DNA of 64,000 nucleotides from Gloeophyllum trabeum ATCC 11539 (taxonomy: Eukaryota > Basidiomycota > Agaricomycetes > Gloeophyllales > Gloeophyllaceae). The position numbers and the translations under genes were made by a program. The DNA is taken from assembly GCF_000344685.1 (NCBI RefSeq), contig NW_006920421.1:818108-882107 (forward strand), given 5' to 3'. The notes under the pieces are model-generated. The model saw nothing but the letters and a program-made list of their open reading frames with translations, was not told the DNA's origin and made no database searches. Below, one piece after another: positions 22,693-34,550 of this stretch (positions are counted from its first letter, which is position 1; each line of letters begins with the position of its first letter).

Positions 22693-24291
22693 ATGCGTCT
22701 GTACGATTCGCCCCTATGCCTCGCGCTCCTCGCGCTCCTTCCCGGTCTCGTCTTCGGACAGCTGTCGGGTAGCGTGGGCCCACTGACCAGCCGCTCAGCC
22801 AAAGCGGGCAAGAAGACATGCAACGTCCTCGACTACGACGCCAAAGCGGACAACTCGACTGACCTTGGCCCGCCCCTGCTCGCCGCCTTCAACGCGTGCA
22901 AGGCCGGCGGTGTCGGTGCGTAACGTCTGCCTTCCCCTTGCGCGCCCGCTAACATACAAGCGCATATAGTGGTCGTCCCCTCGGGCAACTACGCACTGGC
23001 GACCTGGCAGACGCTCAGCGGCGGTAACGCCTGGGCGCTGCAGCTCGACGGGATGATCTACCGCACGGGCACCGCCGGCGGGAACATGATCTTCATCGAG
23101 CACTCGACTGACTTCGAGCTGTTCAGCAGCACGTCCAAGGGCGGCGTGCAGGGCAATGGGTACACCTTCCACGCGCAGGGCTCCATCACCGGCCCACGCA
23201 TCCTGCGGCTGTACGCGGTGACCTCGTTTTCCGTGCACGACATCGTCCTCGTCGACGCGCCCGCATTTCATTTCGTGATGGACACGTGCACGAACGGCGA
23301 GGTGTACAATATGGCCATACGCGGGGGCGACCATGGAGGCCTGGATGGGGTCGACGTGTGGGGCACGAATATATGGATTCATGATGTGGAGGTGACGAAC
23401 AAGGACGAATGCGTGACGGTGAAGAGTCCTGCCAGCCATATACTTGTCGAAGATATCTACTGTAATTGGAGCGGCGGGTGTGCCATTGGGTCGCTCGGCA
23501 CGGGCACGAATATATCCAACGTACAGTACAGGAATGTCTACACTTGGTCGTCCAACCAGATGATGATGGTAAGGCTCTCCTCCCTTTTCCAGCCCGAACT
23601 TCGCTGAAGATATATATCATGCATTTGTATCTCTATAGATCAAGTCCAACGGCGGCAGTGGGACAGTCCAATCGGTCACCTTCGAGAATTTCATCGGTCA
23701 CGGGAATGCATACTCCCTGAACATTGACCAGTACTGGTCCAGCGAGTCCACGCAGGATGGCAACGGCGTGCAGCTCTCCGACATCACCTTCTCAGTGGGC
23801 TACATTTCCTATCCTATATGGCTGTTAGCATCCGGCAGCTAACTCTGGGAGTGGTAGAATTGGAAGGGCACGGAAGCATCGGGCAGCGCGCGCGGCCCGA
23901 TTCGCGTCATCTGCGCCGACGGGGCTCCCTGCACTTCCATCTCCATCTCTAACTTCGCCATGTGGACCGAGTCCGGTACGCCCCCCCTTCCCCTTCTCCC
24001 GTCCCTCTTATCCCTGCCAGCCTAACGACCATCTCCCTGTAAGGCTCCTCGCAATGGTACGCTTGCCGCAGTGCCTACGGGTCCGGCTACTGTCTCCGCT
24101 CCGGCTCGTCGCACACGAGCTATGCGGCGTCCACGACGACGGTGAGCTCCGCGCCGAGCGGGTACAGCGCGCCCACGATGGCAGCGGACTTGAAGACCGC
24201 CTTTGGGTTCACGACGAGTATTCCCATCCCGACGATTCCGACGAGCTTCTATCCCGGGGCGACGCCGGTTAGTAAGTTGCTGGGGAGTTAA
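22693..24291 (+). CDS. secreted glycoside hydrolase family 28, rhamnogalacturonase type
   Basis: Five exons (22693-22915, 22970-23568, 23639-23794, 23858-23975, 24044-24291) join in phase to 447 residues. The signal peptide [20 protein letters not shown] is followed by QLSG. The fold is a right-handed parallel beta-helix. Diagnostic segments are [15 protein letters not shown] near the N-terminus, [12 protein letters not shown], the catalytic-region [11 protein letters not shown], then [15 protein letters not shown] and [16 protein letters not shown]28 rhamnogalacturonases lack the usual NTD and GHG signature of polygalacturonases in favour of this set. The enzyme cuts the rhamnose-galacturonate backbone of pectin outside the cell. 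The C-terminus is Ser/Thr-rich, likely O-glycosylated, with paired Cys. Family assignment is firm; fine specificity (endo versus exo) is not. Confidence 0.88.
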
Positions 24292-26933
24292 AGGGTAAGT
24301 GGCGAGCGCGGTAAGGGTATGGGATGGGAGGAGGGAGGGGGACGGGTTAGGTGGTGTGTTGTGTCGGGCCGTGTTTGTACCATGTTATGGGCGGAGGATT
24401 TGACCACTGGCTTTCGTGGTTTCAATATTGGCACGTCGACGAGTACGTAAGCAATACAGGCTGAAGTTACTGAGTATATCATAGGTGCACAGGAGGCCTG
24501 GGTGACGGGACCAATCGCGGTGTCCTCCTCAATGGGTCAGGTGATCTCAAGCTATGTATCAAACGTTACGCTGTTCTTCCGACCGCACACGTCAACTTAG
24601 CTTTCTCTCCCTGGATAAATGCACTATTCACGCCTAAACCGGGGTCTGTGGGCATCGTCCATGCGTGATGTGGAGCCCGTGAGTAAGAGGACAATTCACG
24701 CTCGCAGTAGAGAAGGTGAGTGTGAGGATCAACGGCCTCCCTCTGAAGAAATGCAGCGTATTTCTGGGGATTTGCCCCTCGTGCTTAGGCTGTGCGATCA
24801 AATCTCATTGGACCTCCTGTGGGATGACCCGCGTTTATCAAATAACCCCCCGTACCGCGGATCGCCACTAGAGGGTTAAAGGATGTCGCGAGACCTTTGA
24901 TGTCGACTGTCCGAAGTCAAGTATGGTATGTTGCGCATTGGCTACCATCTGAGGAGACATCCAATACACTTCCGGACCCTCGTGTGGACGTCAGCTTGAT
25001 CTAATGCTTCCCACTAAACGATTCTTATTCCGCTGCTTTTACGCGTTGCGGCTCGGAGGTATGTAAACCAAGCCAAATAATTATACTGATCCCGACCAAG
25101 GTGTTGAATAAGCTCTCTGACCGGTCTTGTTGACTGCAGCCTGAGCTGCATCCAGCGGCTGCCGGTAGGAAGGAGGTCCGCTTCATATGCAAGTGTTGAG
25201 CTATACTTATCTGGTCCCGAGCTCCGGAGGACACAAGGGTGAGACCATACGCTACTATTGTGGATGCCCGCATACTCTGACATCCTTCTGCTACCGTCTA
25301 AGTCTTCGTCGTCGCCTCATGGCACACAGTAGTTCCATATGACAAGTATTCGCGAACCGATCGGGTGTGCTGGCTGAGAACCGGTATGTACCTGCCTAAA
25401 CTCGTGGTCAGGGGTTGAATATAGCTTCTGTTCGTTACCTTCACTGGTCGAGACGACCATCGACTCGGAATCGCTACCCCCCTCCAGAGCGTCGAAGAGC
25501 TCCCCTGGACAATCCTCCTGCCCACCTATTCAGCCTCATCTGAAATGAGCATTGACAGGTGGTGCAACCTTTGTCTTTCATGACCTCTCGAGATCTCCGA
25601 GAAGCACTCAGCTATTCATGCCCGGTTGTCGGAATATACTGGAACAACTGAACTGCCAACTTTGTATGCTCAGGTAGTGGCCCTCAGGCAAAGCTATAGG
25701 CAAATGTATTTATTCTGATTCCCCCGAGAATACCTAACAATACCATTAAGCTCATCGTCGGAATCGGACACTCGTAACATCATGATGGGGGACATTGACA
25801 TCACAACACGTGCGCTCACTCATTGCCTAGTGCAACGCCTATCACTGGGTGGATCAGTAAGTAGTCTTCGAGTATTGTCGGACCTCCGCACTAGTACCCA
25901 TCCGCACTAACCGTCCATGCAGGGCATTAGAAGGAATATAGGGCGAGGAGACCACGACTGGTCACACGGGAATCTGATTGATTGCCGTTAGCATTAGCAA
26001 GCTTAAGCTTAATGCTGGAGCTGGAAGCAGGAACCAACATCTTTGTTCATATACACCTTCCTTTCCCAGGTGATCGTTCACCGGCGACCTGGAGGCGGTT
26101 CTGACAGGCATACATTATGTTTAAACCAGAAGTCACTCACGAGGACCTGATAGAATAGAGGGCATTGTCACAATACCATGCTGCTCGAAAGCAGCCACAT
26201 CGTGCACCAATGACCGCCTGGGAACATTCTGAAAACCGAGGGAGGAGTGTCGTCATCTCCTTCGAGGGCGAATCCCGTCCTCGCCAGCCGGGCCCGGGTC
26301 GAGCCCGCTATTCACAGAGTCGAACACCGCGCGAGAGCTATGGTGAGTGCAGTGGCATCATATGCAACAGTAGCGTCACCCTACCCTTCCCACTCCGTTC
26401 GCGAGTGCAGATGCCCTGTATGTGCGTCCGCTGTTCCGAGCCCATATTAGAACAGATTTCTGCCAAAACGTTCGGACATAAAGATCTTTCACCAAGAGCA
26501 TTTTGCGGAAGCCCAAAAGCATCGGAGGGGGGGGGGCGTTGTCTTCGCGGCATTCTGGTACACCAAGTCTGCCTCGGGCGTCTTCACCTCCGAGAACAGA
26601 TATACGCGTTACGGGAGCATGTATCAGCCAAGCATTTGTAGCAAGGTAGAGACGAGAACACCTGCCAATTCAAGATATCAACACCAGTTCTCAGACTTGG
26701 TATTCCGCTTCTTTCAGAACCGAACAGCTCCACTTGGGATATTGTTGAGTACTTTCTTCTGGAATGATGCAGGAATAATTCAGCTGGCGTCATGACTTTG
26801 CACATTAGCGACGTACTCGTCTGAGATTGAACTGGGACTGCATAAAAGGCGGGGCCAGAGAGTCCTTCATCCTCATCGCCCCAAAGCGAGATCGGACATC
26901 GCAAGCCCTCAGATACTAGCAGCCTCACTAACT
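24292..26933. other. intergenic region, no gene recognised
   Basis: About 2.6 kb with only short ORFs lacking motifs; the longest, 26165-26641, is not protein-like. A G10 run lies near 26527-26536. The TATA box of the next gene is at 26841. Confidence 0.45.
26841..26847 (+). promoter_or_regulatory. TATA-like box of the HsbA-like gene
   Basis: CATAAAA, 93 bp before the ATG at 26934. Confidence 0.4.
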
Positions 26934-27656
26934 ATGCAGCTCCCTCGCATCGCATCCTTCGTCTTCGCCCTCGCCCTCGGCGCCTCCAGCGTCGTCGCTT
27001 TGCCATCCCCCAACGGCGGCAAGCGTGATGTAATTACCAGTATCGAGGGTATCCTGACCACCATGGAGGGCGATGTCACCACAGCCCTCACTGAAATCAG
27101 TGAGTTGCGAACCACGGAAGCACATTGGGTGCTCTCGCTGACCAGTCCTTGGCAGACAACCTCGTTAGCACTGGTGAGGCTACTGTTGCCTCGGTTGGAA
27201 CAGAGATTAGCAACATCGTCACCACCGTCGAGACCGCCACGACTGACATCGCCAGCTTGGCTGGTGACCTCAAGAAGAGGCAGGTTGACATTGGCACCAT
27301 CGTCACGGAACTTACCACCCTCATCACGGTATGAAAGGGATATTCTCCGTTTGAAGTAATCATAACAATTCTGGTGTGTAGGACCTGGCCACAACCCTCG
27401 CGAGTGTTCCGGCCTCGACTCTATCTGAAGTTACCGGCACTGTGACGTCCCTCGACACCGCTCTTACCGGCCTCTTGACCTCCGTGAACACCGAGGCTAC
27501 TGGAGTCCTCTCTAGCGTCGCCAGCACGTCAGTGGACGGCACATTTATTGTTGAACCCATGTACTCATAGCACATTGTGACAGCATCACGTCCACGATCA
27601 CTAGCACCCTGAGCGGTCTCGGTCTTGGCTCCGTCGTCGGTACCCTGGGCTTGTAA
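26934..27656 (+). CDS. small secreted HsbA/galactomannoprotein-like protein
   Basis: Four exons (26934-27099, 27156-27328, 27382-27527, 27584-27656) join in phase to about 185 residues. The signal peptide MQLPRIASFVFALALGASSV is followed by ALPSPNGGKRD, with a possible KR processing site. The mature part is rich in Thr, Ser, Val, Leu and Ile, with repeated amphipathic heptads (TSIEGILTTMEGDVTTALTE, EISNIVTTVETATTDIASLA). It has no Cys, matching hydrophobic-surface-binding (HsbA) or cell-wall galactomannoprotein-like proteins of fungi. Such proteins coat hydrophobic surfaces or the cell wall. The second-intron side is tentative at the residue level. Family placement rests on composition and pattern only. 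Confidence 0.65.
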
Positions 27657-28576
27657 TTCGTGAGTTGAAAAATAAAAAACAAACACTGTCCAAGGAGCTA
27701 GCTAACGCCCACGTCCCCGATAGGCGTTTGGTGAAATACGACGATCGATGTAGCTTGATGAGGTTGCAACCCACATATCGAGTTGGCAGATGTTGCTTTG
27801 GATATGGACATTTCGTTTTTCTGCTTGTTGATTGTGACTCTGTTTATACCTTTATTAGCTTGTCCCAATTCAGTCATTGAACGCGTTCAAGCTATTATCG
27901 CTGTCGAAGTCTGGGAAAGGCTGTGCTCTGAGCGAGTCGCAAGGATGGTCCAACCCTCCGGTTCGTGCAAGGGGTCTGAGCAGCAGAGTATTGCAAATCA
28001 CAGCATGAGAAGTCACAAAGAATAATACCGCCGGTGTTGATTGATGAGTCCCGGAACTTTAGGCAAGCGGTGACAGCCATTTGCAGATCGATGGGCCCAC
28101 TTTCTGAAAATCATTTACAGTCGGACCACGTCGGACAAGCAATTTCAAGTCCCCGAGAGACAGAAAACGGACTATCTGGACTTCTCTACCTTCTTCCGAC
28201 GTCCCTGGAACCCACTCCGACCCACTCCGACTATACGTGGTTTTCTGAATTGATGGTCTATCGATCTGCAAGCGGCTGGAATATTAGTGTACGATTCACC
28301 GGCGTCTCCGGTGCATCACCTGTGCCAAATTGAGACATGGTTTTTCTCGGAATCGTCTGCGCAGGTTAGGAACCTGCAAATTGGGGGGAGACGACGTAGC
28401 GGAAGATGAACGTTAGGTTGTGGCGGTGCATTGGCGACGGTGTTCTAGTGGACTATCACGATAAATTATCACAAATAGTATAGAAATTGCTAGTGATACA
28501 TAATTACACAGTATAATGGTATGGAATGAGAACAAGACTAAGCAATCATAAGCGATACATAATATCCGGAACTGGC
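27657..28576. other. intergenic region with one MITE
   Basis: It holds MITE copy B (28074-28278). From 28194 onward the sequence is repeated exactly at 29716 and beyond. No gene is seen. Confidence 0.5.
28074..28278. mobile_element. 205-bp MITE family, copy B
   Basis: It begins CAGCCATTTGCAGATCGATGG and ends with CCATCGATCTGCAA-type sequence (CTATCGATCTGCAAGCGGCTG). It has the same internal order as copy C at 52542-52746. It carries no coding sequence. Flanks do not show a clean TA duplication. Confidence 0.7.
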
Positions 28577-29106
28577 CTACGTCGAGTAAGCAACAAAAGC
28601 ATTATAATTATAACTCGACGGCGTGGCGGTAAACGTATAACCGGACGGTTTCAAGGAAACAACAGATTTACCATTCCGCATAATGGAGCCTTGCATATAT
28701 CCGCCTACAGTAAGGGGCATGTTGAGTTTTGACAGACCCGCAGGCACGGAAAATGTCTGGTTCTTCGCCGCAGATGTAGAAAGGGTAACGTTTGCGGCAG
28801 CTGTGGTGAACACAACGGCCCATAACTGGTCCTGATCCTGTCGGCGGATTAGATTTTGTACATGGCAATAACAGGGAAACATACCAGTTCGTAGTTGGTG
28901 GGCTTCCCAACGGAATCGGACGATGTAGCATTACGAGTGTGTGGGCGAGCCCAAAGGAAAATTTGGTCCTTAGTAATAGCAGGGTACGATCCGGTCTTGT
29001 ACGCGGTCGCAAAGTATTGAGTCATGTAGAGCCAACCTGGTAAAGTTCAGATGGATTACTCTTGCAACGACTAACAAGACCGACTTGCCCTGGTGGTCAA
29101 AACCAT
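28577..29106 (-). pseudogene. duplicate 3' end of the GH71 gene (probably assembly artefact)
   Basis: This is the same as the last exons of the GH71 gene at 30099-30628, base for base over the whole stretch I compared. It ends exactly at the N gap, so only the C-terminal ~150 residues are encoded (from NGFDHQ/GWLYMTQ to the stop at 28577). With the flanking sequence the identity runs from 28194 to 29106, against 29716-30628. Confidence 0.85.
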
Positions 29107-29715
29107 NNNNNNNNNNNNNNNNNNNNNNNNNNNNNNNNNNNNNNNNNNNNNNNNNNNNNNNNNNNNNNNNNNNNNNNNNNNNNNNNNNNNNNNNNNNNNN
29201 NNNNNNNNNNNNNNNNNNNNNNNNNNNNNNNNNNNNNNNNNNNNNNNNNNNNNNNNNNNNNNNNNNNNNNNNNNNNNNNNNNNNNNNNNNNNNNNNNNNN
29301 NNNNNNNNNNNNNNNNNNNNNNNNNNNNNNNNNNNNNNNNNNNNNNNNNNNNNNNNNNNNNNNNNNNNNNNNNNNNNNNNNNNNNNNNNNNNNNNNNNNN
29401 NNNNNNNNNNNNNNNNNNNNNNNNNNNNNNNNNNNNNNNNNNNNNNNNNNNNNNNNNNNNNNNNNNNNNNNNNNNNNNNNNNNNNNNNNNNNNNNNNNNN
29501 NNNNNNNNNNNNNNNNNNNNNNNNNNNNNNNNNNNNNNNNNNNNNNNNNNNNNNNNNNNNNNNNNNNNNNNNNNNNNNNNNNNNNNNNNNNNNNNNNNNN
29601 NNNNNNNNNNNNNNNNNNNNNNNNNNNNNNNNNNNNNNNNNNNNNNNNNNNNNNNNNNNNNNNNNNNNNNNNNNNNNNNNNNNNNNNNNNNNNNNNNNNN
29701 NNNNNNNNNNNNNNN
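29107..29715. other. assembly gap (609 N)
   Basis: An unbroken run of N. The sequence to its left (28194-29106) is repeated to its right (29716-30628), so the gap probably marks two overlapping contig ends that were not merged. Confidence 0.98.
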
Positions 29716-29800
29716 TTCCGACGTCCCTGGAACCCACTCCGACCCACTCCGACTATACGTGGTTTTCTGAATTGATGGTCTATCGATCTGCAAGCGGCTG
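29716..29800. mobile_element. 205-bp MITE family, partial copy D (part of the repeated segment)
   Basis: This is the right 85 bp of copy B again, starting directly at the end of the N run and ending GCAAGCGGCTG. It is most likely the same physical element as copy B seen in the second contig. Confidence 0.75.
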
Positions 29801-30098
29801 GAATATTAGTGTACGATTCACCGGCGTCTCCGGTGCATCACCTGTGCCAAATTGAGACATGGTTTTTCTCGGAATCGTCTGCGCAGGTTAGGAACCTGCA
29901 AATTGGGGGGAGACGACGTAGCGGAAGATGAACGTTAGGTTGTGGCGGTGCATTGGCGACGGTGTTCTAGTGGACTATCACGATAAATTATCACAAATAG
30001 TATAGAAATTGCTAGTGATACATAATTACACAGTATAATGGTATGGAATGAGAACAAGACTAAGCAATCATAAGCGATACATAATATCCGGAACTGGC

Positions 30099-31865
30099 CT
30101 ACGTCGAGTAAGCAACAAAAGCATTATAATTATAACTCGACGGCGTGGCGGTAAACGTATAACCGGACGGTTTCAAGGAAACAACAGATTTACCATTCCG
30201 CATAATGGAGCCTTGCATATATCCGCCTACAGTAAGGGGCATGTTGAGTTTTGACAGACCCGCAGGCACGGAAAATGTCTGGTTCTTCGCCGCAGATGTA
30301 GAAAGGGTAACGTTTGCGGCAGCTGTGGTGAACACAACGGCCCATAACTGGTCCTGATCCTGTCGGCGGATTAGATTTTGTACATGGCAATAACAGGGAA
30401 ACATACCAGTTCGTAGTTGGTGGGCTTCCCAACGGAATCGGACGATGTAGCATTACGAGTGTGTGGGCGAGCCCAAAGGAAAATTTGGTCCTTAGTAATA
30501 GCAGGGTACGATCCGGTCTTGTACGCGGTCGCAAAGTATTGAGTCATGTAGAGCCAACCTGGTAAAGTTCAGATGGATTACTCTTGCAACGACTAACAAG
30601 ACCGACTTGCCCTGGTGGTCAAAACCATTTACCCAAGCCTGACTATTGGGTTGAGCGCCCCCAATGGGGCCGATATAGTGCGACTCTCCGTAGTCATTCC
30701 AAGTGACAATCTGAACCAGGTCGACCTGATTTCTGATCGAGACAAGGTTTTGCCAGCGCGTAGGATACAAATGCCAATCGCCATCATAGACGAACTAATC
30801 AAAGCGTCAGGGAAACTTCTCTCTCAATGAAATGGTTGCTTACATTCTTGTTGTAAGTTTGAGGACTATAATGAGTAAAGAACCACGGGCTAACTGCGGC
30901 CATATACGCGCGACTCTTTCCATTGCTCGGCATCGCCTTGAGGTTGTTGACGTAGTTCGTGTCAATACTGGTGGAGCCGATGTAGCCCTTGAGAATGTTT
31001 TGCCCCGCGGTGCTCAGGTTGTTGAGACTGGTTCCAGCCGACGAGAGTTGGGAGTTTGCGACAGATGTTGTGAGAGAGATAGGCCATCCCGAGTTCCACT
31101 GCTGAGAAGTTAGTCACATGCGAAATATTATGCGAGCAGAAACATACGTTAAACTGTCCGTTGAACGAATTATTGTAATTCTTAAACGTCGCGGGATCGA
31201 TGAAGAACGAGGGGACAAAGTAGACCGTATTATTCCCGTTGAGCATCTGCACGAACTGCGTCTGCCACCCAAGGGCAACGGAAGACTGGCCAAAAGTGCA
31301 AGATTCGCCGGCGAACGTGGATGCGAACACACCCCCGTTGTACTTCAGCTGGTTGGGATGATTGGCGTAAGTCGTTATGTAGTTGCGCAAGGCAGCAGCG
31401 TTTGCCGCCGTCGTGCAAGGTAAAACACTGAGGAAAGTCAATTTGGGAATATAGCATGTGACTATTTTTTCTATGCACCTCATGTCGAATGATATAAATA
31501 GCTTGAAACTAGGTCCAGCATTCTTCGCTGCCGTATAACTGAGGATTGTGAGGATAGCTAAGTGGCTGAGCAGACGAATCAACGTACGCGTCTGCGACTC
31601 GAGCAGATTGCCATGAATCTGGCCCGATGTTGAGTGCAAATCCATCGATACCGTGTGCAGACGCTAGAGCAATGTCGCTGGCCCAATTTGATACGGTGTA
31701 CGGGTACGTGTTGCCGACGATATGGTGAGCCACGACGGATTTCGTCGTTGTCGTATTGCTCGGTGTCTGGCGTTTAAGTTTGGTGGCTGCGAAGTCGGAG
31801 GGAACAGACAGAGCACCGCCAAGGGTAAATAGAGCTGGTAAGCCGAGTGCGATCGTGAAGCGCAT
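30099..31865 (-). CDS. secreted glycoside hydrolase family 71, alpha-1,3-glucanase (mutanase)
   Basis: A minus-strand multi-exon gene starting at 31865. The signal peptide MRFTIALGLPALFTLGGALS is followed by a KR site (TKLKRQT). Family segments follow in order: KSVVAHHIVGNTYPYTVSNW, IALASAHGIDGFALNIGPDS, FKLFISFDMS joined across an intron to VLPCTTAANAAALRNY, then GESCTFGQSSVALGW, VYFVPSFFID, SRAYMAAVSPWFFTHY, VQIVTWNDYGESHYIGP and GWLYMTQYFATAYK. The C-terminal beta-rich part ends at the stop at 30101-30099. GH71 enzymes hydrolyse alpha-1,3-glucan, a fungal wall polymer, by inversion using Asp/Glu residues in blocks such as SFDM and TWNDYGES. A role in wall remodelling or mycoparasitism is plausible. 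Exon borders in the middle are approximate. Confidence 0.88.
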
Positions 31866-31917
31866 GTTGAAGAGCCAAGGGGATTATGTTGAATACTTTC
31901 CGCCCTTGCCAAGACGG

Positions 31918-31924
31918 CTTTATA
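31918..31924 (-). promoter_or_regulatory. TATA box of the GH71 gene
   Basis: TATAAAG on the minus strand, about 55 bp upstream of the ATG at 31865. Confidence 0.5.
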
Positions 31925-33037
31925 GTCCACAGCACACCGCTTCCAGGGATGAGGAAAGTCGATGGCAGGATGTCTTGCTTTGCGATCGCTCCAGGGCGCA
32001 GTCCGTTTACCATCTTCCGCGAGCCTGGATTGCGAGACATGCGACATGATAGTGGAGAGCAGCGTACACTGAAGACGAAGCTCTGATCGAGAGGCAACGG
32101 TGACGGGGAACTGGACGGCGTTCTCTGGCGCGGTGGTCCCTACAGCAACCGTGTAGGCTGTCTGACAGGGCCGGGACGTCGTCCCTGTGCCAATAAGGGC
32201 TATCCGGTACGTGGGGGATCGTGAAGCCGGCCGGATGCGACAGTGTAATTCCGCGATGGAGGGGAAAAGCAACGTCCGGATAGCAATCGACCAATGGCAG
32301 AGGGCGCGGCTGAAATCGTAACAGTGATGTCCCTTCCGCGCGGATAGAATTCATGACGCGCTACGTGGCACAACCGAACACTGCAGGACTAGCATCGTCT
32401 GCAACTCAACAATAAGATCGACTGAGGCACCTATCCATGGTGGGGTCTAGGATGAAGGTTGCGCATGAATTTTAGCAAGTTCACCACGTGGACCTTGACT
32501 TTGTTCGGGTCTTCGCCACTGGCTGTATACGAGAGCAGCCTACACTCGAGCTTCGACTATCCGGCGAGAGCTATACCAATGCAGAGGTAAAGTTGAAGTA
32601 CACTTATATGGCCCCAAAAGGTCGGTGTGATACGAGTCGTCATTGACACATTATTTTCGGACAGAAGTCGGAAGGCAAGAGGGTGCGAAGTTCGGGAGAA
32701 TCGTGAGAAACTACGCGTGTCTTCCACGAGTTTGCCACGTTCAGTGACTGTGTGACGTCTCAAATTCGTCAGTGGCAGGCACACTGAAGGCCAACCTTTC
32801 GCCCTCTAGCTTGTGTTCTCGCCTTACTTTTGAGCATATTTTGCCCATATTCAGCGCGATATGTCTATTATTTGTGCTCAGGAGAGGGGGCGTGCGCGCG
32901 AAATCCACGCGCTTCCGGGGAGCCACGCTATACTGATTATACGCGTGTAACCCACCGAAACACCGACCGTGACATTGTCGGTCTCACCTGGGTCATGGAA
33001 CCAGGGAATCTTGGTGGATGTGGGATGGTGACCGTAA

Positions 33038-33043
33038 TATAAG
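33038..33043 (+). promoter_or_regulatory. TATA-like box of the epimerase-like gene
   Basis: TATAAG, about 100 bp before the ATG at 33141. Confidence 0.4.
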
Positions 33044-33140
33044 TAGCCTCGAGGTACTCAGGTTTCTGTAACGCAATTCCCCTCAGCGACATTTACCCCC
33101 ACCGGCCTAGACGCGGGCAATCAGACCATACTAAAGCGAG

Positions 33141-34233
33141 ATGAAGGTCTTGGTGCTAGGGTGAGTGTCTTGGTTCGTCCCAGATCTGTTGAATACATGT
33201 TCATGGTACTATAGTGCTTCTGGCTTCATTGGATTGCCCGTTGCGCAGGCTCTTGTTCGCGCCGGACATTCTGTCTACGGTGTTACCAGATCCGCTATGA
33301 AAGCTAAGCAGCTCGCTGCCGAAGAAAGTACGTTGTCCCAAACAGCCTTCTTTTGGAATCCTGCTGAAGTACGCTACAGTTATCCCCATTGTCGCTGAGG
33401 TGTCGAAGCCTGATACATGGGTCAATCACGTTGCGAACATGGATGTCGTAGTCGACGCTGTTGGAGGAATGGAAATCAAGACGCTCTCAAATGCCATGCT
33501 GTCTGCTGTTAGCCAGGCTGCGAAGGCGCACCGTCCGTCCGTTGCCCCCAAATTGTCCTACATATACTCTTCAGGCACCTGGGTGCACGGCGACAGTCGC
33601 TCTGAGGTTGTCACCGACACCACCCCCACCACAAAGCCGATGCCCCTCGTCGCATGGCGAGTTGAGCAGGAGAACCGCGTCATCAGCGACCCGAACGTGA
33701 ATGGCATCGTCATCCGCCCTGCCCTGCTCTACGGCCGATCCGGGTCTCTTCTGGCTCCTCTCTTTAAGGGTGCCGCCGAGGGCAAAGTTGCCTGGCCTGG
33801 TACCCCTGGCGGCCGGTATGCCTTGATCCACTGTGACGATCTTGCAGACCTGTACGTCCGGGTTGCTGAGAACTCGCAACTTGTCGGGGGTAAGATCTTC
33901 GATGCTGCTAATGACTTCACGGAGAGCCAGGAGGACGTGCTGAACAAGTTGGTCGAGGTGAGCGGCGCGAAGGGACCTGAATGGCTTCCTGCCGACAACC
34001 GTAAGTCCCTGGTCTACCGCCCCATGGAATGATAATCTCATGTTTCATCATCAGCATACTACCAAGCACTGTCTAGCACGGCACTACTCCGTCCCTACCT
34101 TGCACGGGCTCTTCTGGGCTGGCAGCCAAGGAAGCCCGGCCTCGTAGACGGCATGGCCACTTACTTCGCTGCCTGGAAGGCGACCTCTGATACCAACGAG
34201 TCCACTGGCAGAAGCTTCACGGAGCACAAGTGA
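33141..34233 (+). CDS. NAD(P)-dependent epimerase/dehydratase-like protein (extended SDR)
   Basis: Four exons (33141-33160, 33215-33327, 33380-34000, 34055-34233) join in phase to 310 residues; the first exon is only 20 nt. The Rossmann nucleotide-binding motif is at the N-terminus: MKVLVLGASGFIGLPVAQAL, with the GxxGxxG glycines split by intron 1. Downstream, VVVDAVGG, LSYIYSSGTWVHG and IVIRPALLYGRSGS are conserved blocks of atypical extended SDRs. The classical YxxxK pair is not clear; SSGTWVHGD occupies the equivalent region. It probably acts as an NAD(P)H-dependent reductase or epimerase on a small substrate in the cytosol. It stands first of the metabolic genes in the 33-42.6 kb group and shares their orientation with the next gene. 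Confidence 0.8.
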
Positions 34234-34550
34234 TTTGTGAATATACCCCTCAAGTTTATATGCCATAGGCATTTGTAACCGAGCATCTGTATGTACGTAA
34301 AACGCAATGCATAGTATGTCTTAGCACGGAATCGTCGTAGTGGGGAAGCATACGCTGATAATCAATGTCGGCGAATACTACTATGCAGTAGGTAGAAACT
34401 CAGTAGGTAAACAGGATGATGCAAATCGACTGTGCCGCCGGCCCATGGGTTTGATACTAATAGCAGTGTCAACACAGCGTCGCGTTTTTAAAGTCTTCTA
34501 TCGGACGTTTTGTGCCTCGCCCTCCACCATAGACAGCGAGTGGTAACGCC

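Larger units (their letters stand above)
31866..33140. other. divergent promoter region
   Basis: About 1.3 kb between the minus-strand GH71 start and the plus-strand epimerase-like start. TATA-like boxes are present for both genes (31918-31924 minus, 33038-33043 plus). A 202-codon minus ORF overlaps the GH71 promoter and first exon out of frame and is not a gene. Confidence 0.5.

Noticed and set aside
26165..26641. 158-codon plus ORF in a long intergenic region
   Set aside because: No motif, unusual composition, no promoter or splice support.
24292..26933. Possible CRISPR, rRNA or organelle-derived sequence
   Set aside because: No regularly spaced repeats and no rRNA-like stretch; not expected in a fungal nuclear scaffold.
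29062..29793. Several long ORFs spanning the N run
   Set aside because: They are open only because the gap has no stop codons.
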